Below, in pieces: positions 23,943 through 34,899 of a stretch of 64,000 nt of DNA. Under the pieces are notes generated by a model. That model made no database searches, had not been told where the DNA came from, and saw only the letters and a program-made list of their open reading frames with translations. The position numbers were made by a program, and so were the translations under genes. The stretch is from positions 129,863,384 to 129,927,383 of the forward strand of contig NC_091250.1 of the NCBI RefSeq assembly GCF_042477335.2. Reading direction: 5' to 3'. The DNA comes from Ovis canadensis (Eukaryota; Chordata; Mammalia; Artiodactyla; Bovidae). Position 1 is the first letter of the stretch, and each line of letters opens with the position of its first letter.

Positions 23943-24190
23943 GTAAGGAGGCCCCCTGGTGGGTGTCCACGGGGGCTCTGAGGGCATGAAGATTCCCTCA
24001 GGCCTCCCCTCGCGGCCCTTTTTGGCCTTCGGGAGAGAAAAGGGCGGGCAATGCCGTCCCGGGGCCTGGAGAGAGCGGGCGACCGGGCTGGAGAAGGGGC
24101 AGAGGGACGAGCGTCGAGCTCAAGGAGCAGCGGCGGCGCGGCGGGGGTGGGGCGGTAGCCCGGGCGGAAGAGCGGCTGTGCCGGCAGGGG

Positions 24191-24590
24191 GCGGGGCGGG
24201 GCGAGGACGCGCGGGGCGGGGCGAGGACGCGCGGGGCGGGGCGAGGACGCGCGGGGCGGGGCGAGGACGCGCGGGGCGGGGCGAGGACGCGCGGGGCGGG
24301 GCGAGGACGCGCGGGGCGGGGCGAGGACGCGCGGGGCGGGGCGAGGACGCGCGGGGCGGGGCGAGGACGCGCGGGGCGGGGCGAGGACGCGCGGGGCGGG
24401 GCGAAGGCGCGCGCGGGCGGGGCGAGGGCGCGCGGGGCGGGGCGGGGCGGGGGCGCGGGGCGGGGTGAAGGCGCGCGTGGGCGGGGCGGGGGCGCGCGGG
24501 GCGGGGCGAGGACGCGCGCGGGCGGGGTGAAGGCGCGCGTGGGCGGGGCGAGGGCGCGCGGGGCGGGGCGGGGCGGGGCGGGGCGGGGGC
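24191..24590. repeat. GC-box minisatellite, 20-bp unit
   Basis: Ten perfect copies of the 20-bp unit GCGAGGACGCGCGGGGCGGG fill 24201-24400, preceded by a half copy at 24191. About 190 bases of diverged copies follow, with GAAGGCGCGCG and GAGGGCGCGCG variants, ending in six G-runs at 24560-24589. Each unit carries a GGGGCGGGGC SP1 box and several CpGs. The unit is not a multiple of three and has no stop on the minus strand, which explains the very long minus-strand frames here. Copy number may be collapsed or variable. Confidence 0.95.
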
Positions 24591-25098
24591 GCGCGCCGCC
24601 GTTGGCCGCGGGCTCCTTGCCGGCACCTGCCTGGTCGGCTCGCCGCCTGCAGCGCCCAGCGTCTTCGCCGCGCACGTTGCGGGTCCCGCGGGGCCTGGGC
24701 TGCGGGCCCGCGGGCCCCGGGGATGGCGTCGGAGCCACGCTGACTCCGGTACTGAGGGCCTGCGGCGGGAGCCGGGCCGCGAGGGAGGGAAGGGGCCGGG
24801 CCGCGCGCGGGGCCGCTGCCACCTGCTGCCGCGTCGGCCGGAGCGGGGAGGCGGCGGCCCTGAGGCGCGGCCGGGCGCGTCCTGCCTGGCCTGCCCCCTC
24901 GGCGCTGCGCGGCCGCCGCTCTTTCCCGCGCCCGGGGGAGCGCGTGGGGCGCGGGGAGCACCGCTCCTTGGTGAGACGCGCGCCCCGAACCGCACCGTTT
25001 CCGGAACTTGACGGAAAGTTTTCACCCTCAGACGCGCGGGGCTCCGGGGCGGGAGACGAGCCGGCTCGGCGCGCGGAACCGCTCCCCCGACCCGCGAG

Positions 25099-25475
25099 AG
25101 CCCCGGGACCCCCTCCACTTCAAGGTCCCTGAGCCCCGGGACCCTCTCCATCTCAGAGTCTCTGAGCCCCGAGATCCCGCCACCTCAGGGTCCCTGAGCC
25201 CCGGCCCCCCAACCTCGGAGCCCCCCGGAATCCCCTCCACCTCATTGTCCCTGACCCCCAGGACCCCCTCCACCTGAGTCCCTGAGCCCCGGGACCCCCT
25301 CCACCTCAGAGCCCCCTGGGACCCGCTCCACCTCGGAGTCCCTGAGCCCCGGGACCCTCCCCCACCCCGCACCTCGGAGCCCCCGGGACCCCCTGCATCT
25401 CAGAGTCCCTGAGCCCCGGGTCCCCATCCACCTCGGCGCTCCCCCGCCCCGAACCCCCTCCACCTCGGAGCTTCC
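25099..25475. repeat. Minisatellite, unit about 33 bp
   Basis: About ten imperfect copies of a C-rich unit: GAGCCCCGGGACCCCCTCCA then CCTCAGAGTCCCT. Variants include TTCAAGGTCCCT, TCTCAGAGTCTCT and CTCGGAGCCCCC. Where the unit keeps 33 bp it translates as an 11-residue EPRDPLH-type repeat; no start or splice signal supports coding. It begins at the edge of the CpG island, inside presumed TBC1D14 intron 1. Confidence 0.9.
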
Positions 25476-26959
25476 GCCCCCTTGCTTCTCATGTCCTTGT
25501 CCTCCCCTCTTTCTCTTGGGATCCCCGTTGCCCAGGCCAGGGACTCCCTTTTTCTTCTGAGACCCGCGCCTTTGGGCTGCAGCCCCCAGCCTCAGACCCG
25601 GGCACTGCCGCGTGTGCCCAGACTGGCGGCGGAGGGGGCCCTCGTCCAGCGGATGTGGGCACCTCACCCCTTCGTCCTGGCTGCCTTTGTAGGGGGTGGT
25701 TGCTGCTGGCCACCGTGAGGTCCCTGGCATGGACCAGGCACACCTTTCAGCTGTTGCTTCCTCCTGCCCGGTTTATCTGGCCAGGACCAACTGGGTCTAA
25801 TGTTTGCCTATGACTTCTTCTCAACTTCACACCTCCCCCCTTAACTGGGGTGCTCCTCCCCCAACCCGCCTGGCCTTCCCCCAGCTAAGACTGTCTTACT
25901 GCTGTCTTGGTTGTGGTATGTTTGATCCCTTGAGACTGTGGACTCCCAGCCCCTGATTTCCAGCCCTAGTGAGAACCTGCCCGTGCTCTTGGGACTCAGG
26001 GTTGTTGAGTGAATACACCCTTTGGGAAACATCAAGAGAGGTACAGTAATTGGTTTGGGGTCATGCAGCTGGACAGCTGGAGACAGGCATGGATGAGATT
26101 CAAATAGTTAGGTCTCGGGGCCAGACGCTGCTCAGTGAGTGTCCTTCGTGGCCCAGCAAGTCCTGGCAGGTCCCTGCTCAGCGCTGCTTGGCTGGGCTTA
26201 CCCTGGGCTCGTGAAGCTGAGTTTTTGCAGTCTGCCCCCAGCGCTCCTCTCACGTTCTGCATCGGCACTGCCTCACCTGGCCTTCGCTGGTCCTTGCCCT
26301 TCCCCTCGGCACCCTCTCTCTGCCTCTCCACCCTCCACTCCTCCATCACTTTCCTCCACGGCCCTTCTCCCATCTGTGCAGCAGGTGAATGCCTGTCTGT
26401 CTTCCCTCCGCTTGCCCTCGCTTGTGCTCTGCTGAAGACCTCTACGGAGTGGACTCAGCTTGTCCGAGGAACAGCTTGTTTTGGAATCGGTCCTCCCTCG
26501 GTCAGAGCTTCTTGCCGCCGTGTCCCCGCCCTCAGCACTGAGGATGCACGCTCCACATGTCGTGGGTGCCCGTGGAGCTTTGAGACCTCAGGGGAGATTT
26601 GTCATCTTAACAGGCATAATACGGGAGAGAGGATCTTAGGCACGTGGGTATGTGTTGTCTGTTCATGTTTGTTTCAGGGAGGGTGTAAAGTTTCTAAGGC
26701 TTGGGTTTAGACTTCTAGACTGTCAGGTTGGAAGGACCTCAGATAGACTGGCTGGGCTAATCGCCTCATTGGACAGGTGGGGAAGCTGAGAGCTAGGCTC
26801 AGTCAGTGCCCGCAGCAAAGGTGCGAGGAGGATGTTGGTGACAGGCGGAAGGTGTGGAGTGAGGCCCCGCAGACTGGCTGTGTCTGGGCTTGTTTATGCA
26901 AATGAGTTGCTAAAATAGTGCGCCTGAGCCGGGTGCCCAAGGAAGAGTAACACCAGCAG

Positions 26960-27172
26960 GCATCTTCTAAGGCTTGATTCTAAAAGCTTTATGTGGATTT
27001 CTTCACCCTCACTTTGTCAACTGCCTAATGAGATAGGGTCTGTTGTCGTCCCCCTCCCGCTAGGTGAAAAGTTAGTGGAGAAGTTAGACTAATCCAGGAT
27101 CACACAGCTGGTAAGTGGAAGAGCCAAGACTTGAACCTAGGCAGTCTGCCTGCAGAGCCTGCATTATCTTTT
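26960..27172 (-). repeat. MIR (antisense)
   Basis: Shows AAAAGCTTTATGTGGATTTC, CCTAATGAGATAGGG, ATCACACAGCTGGTAAGTGG and TTGAACCTAGGCAGTCTG in the order of a reverse-strand MIR. A further old fragment lies at about 26728-26830. Confidence 0.75.
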
Positions 27173-27289
27173 CCCCTTGCATAGTTTCTTTTTGAAACTT
27201 TCTGTGGAAGTGCACAGAGAAGTCTAAATATTGTTGGGTTTATCTTCGATGGTCACAGCGTTTAGGATCTGTATTAAGCACTCCAGCAA

Positions 27290-27445
27290 GCCAGGTGTGG
27301 GGTTTGACGTCAGAACCTGGTTTGCATCCTGTTCTCTTGCTGTGTGACCTTGGGTGAGTCGCTCAGCCTCTTTGAATCTCAGTTTCTTCGGTGTACTTGG
27401 CAGGCTTGTGATGATTAGAGAATGCAACAGCTCCTAATAGGTGTA
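27290..27445 (+). repeat. MIR (sense)
   Basis: TGCTGTGTGACCTTGGGTGA, GTCGCTCAGCCTCTTTGAAT and CTCAGTTTCTTCGG are the sense MIR core. Confidence 0.8.
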
Positions 27446-27454
27446 TGTATATGT

Positions 27455-28007
27455 GTGTGAAAGTTGCTTGCTGCTAAGTCTCTTCATTCGTGTCTGACTC
27501 TGTGCGACCCCAGAGACGGCAGCCCACCAGGCTTACCCGTCCCTGGGATTCTCCAGGCAAGAACACTGGAGTGGGTTTGCCATTTCTTTCTCCAATGCAT
27601 GAAAGTGAAAAGTGAAAGTGAAGTCGCTCAGTCCTATCGGACTCTTAGCGACCTCATGGACTGCAGCCTGCCAGGCTCCTCCTTCCATGGGATTTTCCAG
27701 GCAAGAGTACTGGAGTGGGGTGCCATTGCCTTCTCCGTAGTCAGTTCAGTTGTGTCCGACTCTGTGCGACCCCATAGACGGCAGCCCACCAGGCTCCCCC
27801 GTCCTGGGATTCTCCAGGCAAGAACATTGGAGTGGGTTCCCATTTCGTGACCCCATGGACTGTAGAGTCCATGGAATTCTCCAGGCCAGAATACTGGAGT
27901 GGGTAGCCTTTCCCTTCTCCAGGGGATCTTCCCAACCCAAGGATCAAACCCAGGCCTCCCGCATTGCAGGCAGATTCTTTACCAGCTGAGCCACAAGGGA
28001 AGCCCCC
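27455..28007 (-). mobile_element. Cluster of four antisense Bov SINE units
   Basis: A Bov-A2 dimer (27455-27738, the two monomers joined by CAATGCATGAAAGTGAAAAG), then a monomer (about 27743-27847), then a piece with the tRNA-derived head (27848-28007) ending CCACAAGGGAAGCCC. All four have the same orientation and repeat ATTCTCCAGGCAAGAA-type cores. Either serial insertion or unequal exchange could have built it. Confidence 0.88.
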
Positions 28008-28262
28008 TAATGTGTTTGGTCTGTGGCAAATGTTCAGTAAATTGTTTACCATATTAATAATTAAAGACTATAAACTGGGTTGGCCTTGCTGAGTGGCCTT
28101 TCTTCCTAAGCCATCAGTTGCCTCTCAGTCACTTTGCAGGTCCTTATGAAGATTAGTTTTGGTAAATTGCTGTATGAAACTGAAATATTTTGGTCTAGTG
28201 GGGCAACCGCCCTGTGCACTGAGTGCCCTTAATCTAAAATGTCCCACCTGTGCCTTATAAAT

Positions 28263-28391
28263 TGGAGAAGGAAATGGCAACCCACTCCAGAGTTCTTGCC
28301 TGGAGAATCCCAGGGACGGGAGACCTGATGGGCTGCCGTCTATGGGGTCGCACAGAGTCGGACACGACTGGAGCGACTTAGCAGCAGCAGT
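28263..28391 (+). mobile_element. Bov-A2-type SINE monomer (sense)
   Basis: GGAGAAGGAAATGGCAACCC at the left and CGGACACGACTGGAGCGACT followed by TAGCAGCAGCAG at the right. The AGC repeat tail is typical of Bov-A2. Confidence 0.9.
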
Positions 28392-28679
28392 GTCTTATGA
28401 GCCCAACTACCTTTGGACAGTTTAAGTGAAGTATCTGTTTCTTAGGGTTGGGAAGGAGCCTTTGGGGAGCCTCAACTGTTTAACACCAGTTCCCGCCTAT
28501 TTGCTGCTGGATGGAAACTTACTAACCTCCACTGTGTTGAGTTCCAGGTGCCTCAGAGTTGCCATTCACTCTTCAGAGGAATACATTGGGCTTCTAGAAA
28601 ATTCTTTCTTAGGGTTGTTTTTATCCTGAAGAGTAACTTATTTGAATAACAAACTACCTTTTCTAGTTGCCTTTCACGT

Positions 28680-28829
28680 TCTGGGTGTGTGTGTCGGTGT
28701 GTGTGTCTGTGTGTGTTTTGGCTTTACCTCTTGGCATGCGGGATTTTAGTTCCCTGACCAAGGACTGAACCCATGATTCCCACAGTAGAAGCATGGAGTC
28801 TTGACCACTGGACCGCCAGGGAGGTCCCG
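28680..28829 (-). mobile_element. CHR-type SINE (antisense) with GT repeat
   Basis: A GTGTGT-rich tract at the left (from the tail), TTCCCTGACCAAGGACTGAA and the reverse head GACCGCCAGGGAGGTCC. Confidence 0.8.
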
Positions 28830-29309
28830 ACTTGCCCATCCTGTGTAACGCACGTTCCTCCATTGTTTTCGGCTTGCTTGTACAGCAGTGGAGACAGTAA
28901 TAAGCACCCTAGAGTCAGATCCAGATCCAGGTCAGAGCAGGAACACTCCACCTGTGTTCTGTCGGGGCCTCAGTCTTGCCTGTGAGATGGGGACAACAGT
29001 GTTCTCAGCTCCGGGGCTTGCTGTGGAGGCAGCAGAGACCACACAGACAGCGGGTGTAGACTCTGGGCTTGTGCCCAGCACGCAGCACGCACGGGCACGC
29101 GGAGGCGGCTGCCGGGTTAATTGCTCCTGTGAAGGCCCTTGAGGCCCCAAACGGCCTGTGCCTTTCTTTTCAGGCTCCTTTCTGGCTAAGCCAGGGCTTG
29201 AATTAAAAAGAGAAAGGCACTCACAGCGGTTGGTGCTTGGGAACCCTTTACAGAGCAATCTGTTTTTTTTTGTTTGTTTATTTTAAAATACATATTTTAA
29301 AATTTTTTA

Positions 29310-29584
29310 TTTATTTATGGCTGTGCTGGGTTTTTGTCACTACACGTGGGCTCTCTTTAGTTGCAGCGAGTGGGGCCTCTCTCTCGTTGCGGGGCACGGG
29401 CTTCTCGTCGCAGGGGATTTTCTTACTGCGGGGTGCAGCCTCTAGGGCGCAGGGGCTTGGGAGCCGCGGTGCATGGGCGTAGTTGCCCTGCAGCGTTGGA
29501 TTTTAGCTTCCAGACTACGGATCGAGCCCATGTCCCCTGCATTGGCAGGTCGATTCTTAACCACTGGGTCACCAAGGAAGTCCC
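29310..29584 (-). mobile_element. CHR-type SINE, long form (antisense)
   Basis: TTATTTATGGCTGTGCTGGG, the Ser-frame-like TCTCGTTGCGGGGCACGGGC block and the reverse head CACTGGGTCACCAAGGAAGT. Same family as 19158-19466. An A/T-rich tail precedes it. Confidence 0.8.
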
Positions 29585-30139
29585 GAACAGCCTGATTCTC
29601 AGGGAGGTCTCCCTGACGTTACGTCCAGGCTTGAGGGGAAGGCCTGGGGGAGCCACTCCTGTGGGGACCCTGGTGGTCCCACCAGAATCCTCCCCGGGAG
29701 ACATGAAGGACCTGGAGAGGCCTTCAGGAGGGTGACGGGGGCGTTGGAGAGAGGGAGTGTCGTGAGGCCCTGCGTGTGAAACCTCGGGCAGGAGGCCACA
29801 TCTGACTCAGCAAGCTCAGTGTCATCGTTCCCATCTGTGAAATCCTGCTCTTTGGCTGGAGGAGTGAGGATTTGAGGAGGTGCTCAGTGTCTGCATGAGG
29901 GCTGCAAGGAGCAGAGCTTACTGAGGGGCTGTAGGGTCGCAGACTTGGGCTCAAGCCCCAGGTGCTGCCACATCCAAGTGGAGACCTGGGTAGGCTCTGT
30001 GCCTCAGTTTCCTCCTCTATTCAGTGGGGTTAGTGCCTGGTGCAGAGAACTGTTGAGGGCCCTAGAACAGACTGGTGTGTTAAGAGCCTCCAACAGTGCC
30101 TCGTGCTCACGAGATTGTAGTTTTATGGTGATGCTCTGG

Positions 30140-30280
30140 GTCGGGAAGATCCACCCCCTGGAGGAGGGCATGGCAACCCACTCCAGTATTCTTGCCTGGA
30201 GAATCCCCATGGACAGAGGCGCTCCAGAACATGGGGTTGCAGAGAGTCAGACCTGACTGAGAGACTCAACAGCAACAGCT
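30140..30280 (+). mobile_element. Bov SINE fragment (sense)
   Basis: TGGGTCGGGAAGATCCACCC, AACCCACTCCAGTATTCTTG and the tail AGTCAGACCTGACTGAGAGA with CAACAGCAACAG. The tRNA head is missing. A diverged MIR-like piece precedes it (about 29985-30110). Confidence 0.88.
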
Positions 30281-33096
30281 GGTGTTGTCCGGACTTGCAG
30301 GCCTAGTGTCTGCCCTCCTAAAACTTCGGATCTGTGACAGACGTGCCCTTAGACCATGGCTGACAGAAAGGAGCTCTGTGCGCCCAACTCTTAAGCAGAA
30401 GGCACGGAAATAGGTGGCAGGGCTGAGGCTTGGCAGCGAAGGGGAGTGCACCCTCCCTGGAGGGTTGAGGGCACAGCGCCGTCCCCGTGGGATGGGAGCG
30501 TGAGGGGACCGCTCTCCCCCGGCATCAGGAGAGGAGGCGGGACAGGAGGCTGTGTATAGCACACGCCCCGTGGACGGGAAGGAGCCACGGGGACGAGCGC
30601 AGAGGATGTGTGCATAGACGGGCGGAACAGGTTCTCCCCGAGGCCACCCAGGGGTGGGTTTTTTTTTCCCCCTGGGGATATAACTAAATCATTTAGCTGT
30701 GGTTTCATAAACTGTTTTTTTTTTTTTGTATTTATGAAGAGTTGGTTTTAGTCTTATTACTTTGTAAGAAGGAGAAAATTAAATTGTTTCTTCGAGCCCG
30801 GCTTGTTTTCCAAAGCCTTGTTTCCAGTCACCCGTGGAAGAGCCACTGTCCACTCTCTTGACTTGTGTTAAACTAAAGGTGGGCCCCTGGCGGAGTGAGA
30901 TCGTTCCAGCCTCTCCGGGTGGCCCTTTGCCTCTTTGTTTCCTTCAGAACTCAGTTTCTGGCAGGTAAATAAAATTCCGGTGGCCTTGCCACCTGGAATA
31001 AAAAGCCTTCCTCTTACCTGTGCTTGACGGCGTGCGTGTTTCTCTCCCGTGGGCGGCGATGGCTGCTCATGGTCAAACTGGCCTCTGGTGCCAGGCTGTG
31101 CCTGGGGACGCCGAGAGCCCAGGTCACGTTCTGTGACGCCCGCAGCACGAGGGGTCATGTGTGACTTTGGGAAAGAGCACAGAGGGAAATTTTCTTTTGC
31201 TGTCCTGAGCCGTCCAAGGTCGAGCGTGTCAACCCTTGCCTTCTAGTCTAGCAGCCGACCCGGCGCGCAGAACGGTCATTGCTCCCGGGCCGGGGCTGCT
31301 GTCCGCACGCTTTGCCGGGAGAGCGTGGTTGCATTTGCTTCTCTTCCGTGAGCTCCCCTGCCCACCTTGTTGTGGAAACACAACCCAGCTCCCAACAGAG
31401 GTTTCTTGGATGGACAGCCGCTGACGCCTGCCCGCAGCTAGAATCCAGTCGTTGGGAATACTTAATGCAGCAGATAGGTTTTCTCATCCTTCACCATTGG
31501 AGGTGTTTGCCCAGGCATCGACATCCAGGTGCCCTGCCTGCAGCTTGGGAGTGCAGGGAGGGGACCCTAGAACTGCTGAAGGTGGGGTGTAGCCACAAAG
31601 AACCCCAGAGAGAGGAGGGCCTGCAGCTTCCTGGGGGGCGGGGAAGGCTTCTCCGAGGGGCTGCCTTGGAGGCGTGCTCTGTCTCCGGGGACATGAACCC
31701 CCGGGGTGCTGGTGGCCGAGCGGGGGACAGAGTCCCCAGGGTGATGGGTGTTGACAGAGGTGGGCTGGCGGCCCGAGACTGGCGGGGCTGGCAGGGGACG
31801 GGTCCCCGGGGCTGGTGCTGGCCCGTGGAGTCGAGGCTTCCTCTGTCTTGAGAAAATGTGTGACTTGGAGGCCAGCCATGGGCAGCTGCCTGCTGGCCGC
31901 CTTCCAGCGTCCACACCGCTGCCTTGCTCGGAAGCACGCCCTTTCCTTGTGCAGGCCCCGTCGGGAGGCCGGCTTTGCTTTGCGCTCCGGCTGACTCCAG
32001 GTGGAAGCGCCTAAGGGCGGGTGGCTTGGCCCTCCCAGAGTGGGGTCTTAGAGGATGTCGCAAGCGGAAGGACTTTTTCCCCTTTTAAGTTTCTCTCTCC
32101 AGAGTCTGTTCTCTGAGGCTGTTTGGCAGGTTTCAGGAACTTAGACTGGACCTGGAACCCTTGGAGCCTCAGAGGCCCCTCAGCTTCTCCCTAGAAGGGG
32201 CCCTGGGGCTGTTCCCGGTGGCTCCGAGGCCGGGGGGAGAGGCTGTGAGCGGGCCATCGGCAAGTGGCTTCGGCCTCCACCCCACCTGCTCTTCTCGTCC
32301 CTGGCTTGTCTTGGCAACGGAGGAGCAGGGGGCCTTGGGCTCCCTTAGCACACTTGTTCCCTGTTCCTGTCTATTCTGGTGTCAAAATGTCAGTTTTAAG
32401 TCCGCCCCCCTCCGTGCGTGTCCTCTGTACATGTGGCTGAAGTAGAGGGCACCTGCTGTGTCAGACGGGGGGGTGAGCCGCGCTTCACCAAGGCTCCTCC
32501 TCTCGCTGCCCAGAGGCCTGCCTAGGAGTTTCATGCTGCTGCCCCAGTTTACTCCTGGGCCGAAGGGGAGTTGACTCTCAGAAAGGTTAAGTGTCTCCTG
32601 CACTAGCAAGTCAGGAGAGTTTCCACCGGGCCTACCAGAGGGTCTCAGCTCTGCTTACTGTATGTCCTTTTGTGTTTATGGGGTTTTTTTTTTTTGTCAG
32701 TGTGACCTGTTGGAATGTTGATGGTGTCTGGATAATTCCCATCACCTCTACCACAGCCAAAGATTAGCTCTTAACTAGGTGCTAAAAATGTTTCTTGCTG
32801 TATTTTCCTTTTAATTAGAATATTTTTTTAAAACTTTAAAGTCTGTACACAGGTTTGTCTTCCTGTTGTGGATGCTGTGGTTTGACAGTGTAGTTCAGTT
32901 TGGGAGTTTTGCCAAGTCAGAGTTCCAGGGACAGTTTGCCGTGGCCTTGCCTGGGAGGAACTCGTGGCTGGGGACTCAGGGTAGGAACTGCAGCACTGGG
33001 AATTCAGGGCAGCGTGAACTGCGGAGCATTTAAAATGTGTTCCCTGTGGTGAGCTGATGCCCAGGTCCTTTTGGTCCTTCTTGCTCTGCAGGTTGA

Positions 33097-33309
33097 AAGT
33101 GAAAGTGTGAGTTGCTCAGTCGTGTCCGACTCTTTGCGACCCCATGGACTGTAGCCCACCAGGCTCCTCTGTCTGCGGGATTCTCCAGGCAGGAATACTG
33201 GAGTGGGTTGCCATTTCCTTCTCCAGGGGATCTTCCTGACCCGGGGACTGAACCTGGATCTCCCACATTGCAGGCAGATTCCTTACTGTCTGAGCCCCTA
33301 AGGAAGCCC
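33097..33309 (-). mobile_element. Bov-tA SINE (antisense)
   Basis: Full-length reverse copy from AAGTGAAAGTGTGAGTTGCT to CTGAGCCCCTAAGGAAGCCC. Confidence 0.92.
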
Positions 33310-34882
33310 TGTAGGTTAGGGAAACGCTTTACTTAGTGTGATCACCTGTATGATCTCATTTTTGTATTAAGCTCTCCTTTCATTTGCCGTCTTGTTTTGG
33401 TGTTGTGCAGTGTGGTTCCATCTTGCCAAGGAAAATTGATAACCAGTTAGTACGACACCACAGTTAGATGACCCTTCCCTACCACTGGGCCACATTTCAA
33501 GGTTTCATATACAGTTTGGTCTGTCCCTGGACTGTGTGTTTTGGCTTCGCTCCTTATCTCTATCTTTGCTCCAGTGCTGTGCTGCGTGCCGGGCCCCTTC
33601 AGTTTCTGGGGAGGAGAGGCATCACCCTCCCCTGTTGTCTGCTTTTAATGAATGTGCTTTTGCCAACTTGACATTGAGAGGCCCGGCCAGGCTTCCTGAA
33701 GGGGAGCAGGACGCTCACTGCAGAAGCTAAAATAACACCCGAAAGGGAGTGGTTATCAGTGTTGCTGCGAGGCTTCAAAACTTGCCGTTTGATGACAGCA
33801 GCCGCCTGCAGAGTGCTTGTGGGAGTTCGAGGTGGGGGTCGGGGGTCGGTGCCTGCTGACGCCTTTCTCATGGCACTTTCTTTCATTCTCCCGAGCCGTC
33901 TAGTGGAGTTGGGGTTAGAACCCAGGCATGTCTGAGTCTGGAGATCCCTTCTGTATGTTGTTCTGTTCCCTGGATCAGACGTAAATGCACCACTGGGTTT
34001 CTTTAGTTTTCGGTATTTTAGAGGACAGTGGGAAGGAACACAGCGGAATGCGCCAGGCTCTCAGTCCGTGAGGACTGCGCCTCTCACCCCCTCATCCCCG
34101 CCTGAGACTGAGGCCGTAGGCAGGGCCTCTGTGTCACCAGCAGCTCGGACTCTCCCCATCAGGCGTTTCCTCCAGGTTCGATTATCCTTCTTCACTGAAC
34201 CAGCCTTCTGACCTGGGTTTTATAGTCCCAAACAGAGCCATTTGACCCCTGGGTGTGGCTGGTTTGGGGGCCAACTGTGTAGATCCCAACTGAGCTGCCA
34301 AGTGGCAGCGTGACCCTGGAGCCTTTTCTGAACCCAAGCCTCAATTTCGTCCGTGGGGAAGCAGACAGCATGCCCCGCCGTGGAGACTCGAGTAGGGTGA
34401 CTGAAACTCCGTGGAGAGCACCGCTCACCTGCGTCTCGGGCCGTCTCATTGCACCTGGCGTACCCGGTCCATCTTGTTTTCTGTCCTGATGGAGACGTCT
34501 TGAGTTTTATGCTGTTCACACATGTTGCGCCTTGACTTGTGTGTGGGTTATGAACTCACATACTTTCGACAGGTATCACTTGTCTGCTATTTTAGAAAGC
34601 ACGGAAAACAAAACCCCTTTGCTCTGCTACCAGTGCTGTCCTGAGGACCTCAGTTGTGACCCGTGGGATACTTTATGATATCGTGATAGTACTATGTTTA
34701 AACTCTAGCTTCCGGTCCTGAACTAATACTCTGGCACGTAGGGCTTGTTTGAATTTCATTTTTCAAGGACTCCTCTTTTGAAAGGGGCGCCAGAACATTT
34801 GAATCCCAGAGGAGCTGCATCTTTGGGTTTTACATCCACTGTCTGTATTTCCATTTTTGTGTTGTTTTTCTTTTTCCCCTAG

Positions 34883-34899
34883 TTTTTCCTTGGACCAAG
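34883..34899 (+). other. TBC1D14: TBC1D14 exon 2, 5' UTR part
   Basis: Seventeen bases between a strong acceptor (TTTTTCTTTTTCCCCTAG) and the start codon. The ATG context has A at -3, a fair match to a Kozak site. In the frame of the ATG at 23919 this piece reads FFLGPR and then stops at TGA 34901-34903. Confidence 0.75.

Larger units (their letters stand above)
23800..25130 (+). promoter_or_regulatory. TBC1D14: CpG island, probable TBC1D14 promoter
   Basis: A stretch over 1 kb long with very high GC and dense CpG, unlike both flanks. It lies about 10-11 kb upstream of the TBC1D14 start-codon exon, close to the first-intron length I recall for human. There is no TATA box. It contains ETS-like (CTTCC) and YY1-like motifs near 23900, many SP1 GC boxes in a 20-bp tandem array, and two possible first-exon donors (23943 and 24971). 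Interspersed repeats are absent. Assignment to TBC1D14 is by position and orientation; divergent transcription is also possible. Confidence 0.75.
25476..34882 (+). other. TBC1D14: TBC1D14 intron 1, main body (presumed)
   Basis: Intronic DNA between the CpG island and the acceptor at 34881-34882 (TTTTTCCCCTAG). It holds the SINEs and MIRs listed separately. Stretches 25480-26720, 30290-33090 and 33310-34880 look unique. They contain only chance frames such as 31491-32063 minus, with no paired splice sites that I would support. A short poly(A)-like AATAAA at 30968 has no gene context. Confidence 0.6.

Noticed and set aside
24201-24400. Regular perfect repeats, considered as a CRISPR-like array
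   Set aside because: The units are contiguous with no unique spacers, in a vertebrate CpG island. It is a minisatellite.
23624-24961. 445-residue open frame on the minus strand, Pro/Arg/Ala-rich
   Set aside because: It is produced by the GC-rich island and the 20-bp minisatellite, which has no stop on this strand. The translation is low-complexity with no splice or start context.
24640-24970. Alternative TBC1D14 first exon ending at TTG|GTGAGA
   Set aside because: The donor is plausible but weaker than the one at 23943, and no start motif is visible. Kept only as an alternative in the CpG island note.
24120-25151. 343-residue minus-strand frame over the CpG island
   Set aside because: Same cause: another frame of the same stop-free repeat. 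Two overlapping long frames from one repeat argue against either being a gene.
30966-31010. AATAAA-containing segment as a gene end
   Set aside because: No coding exon or transcript structure lies upstream; AT-rich words like this are common in introns.
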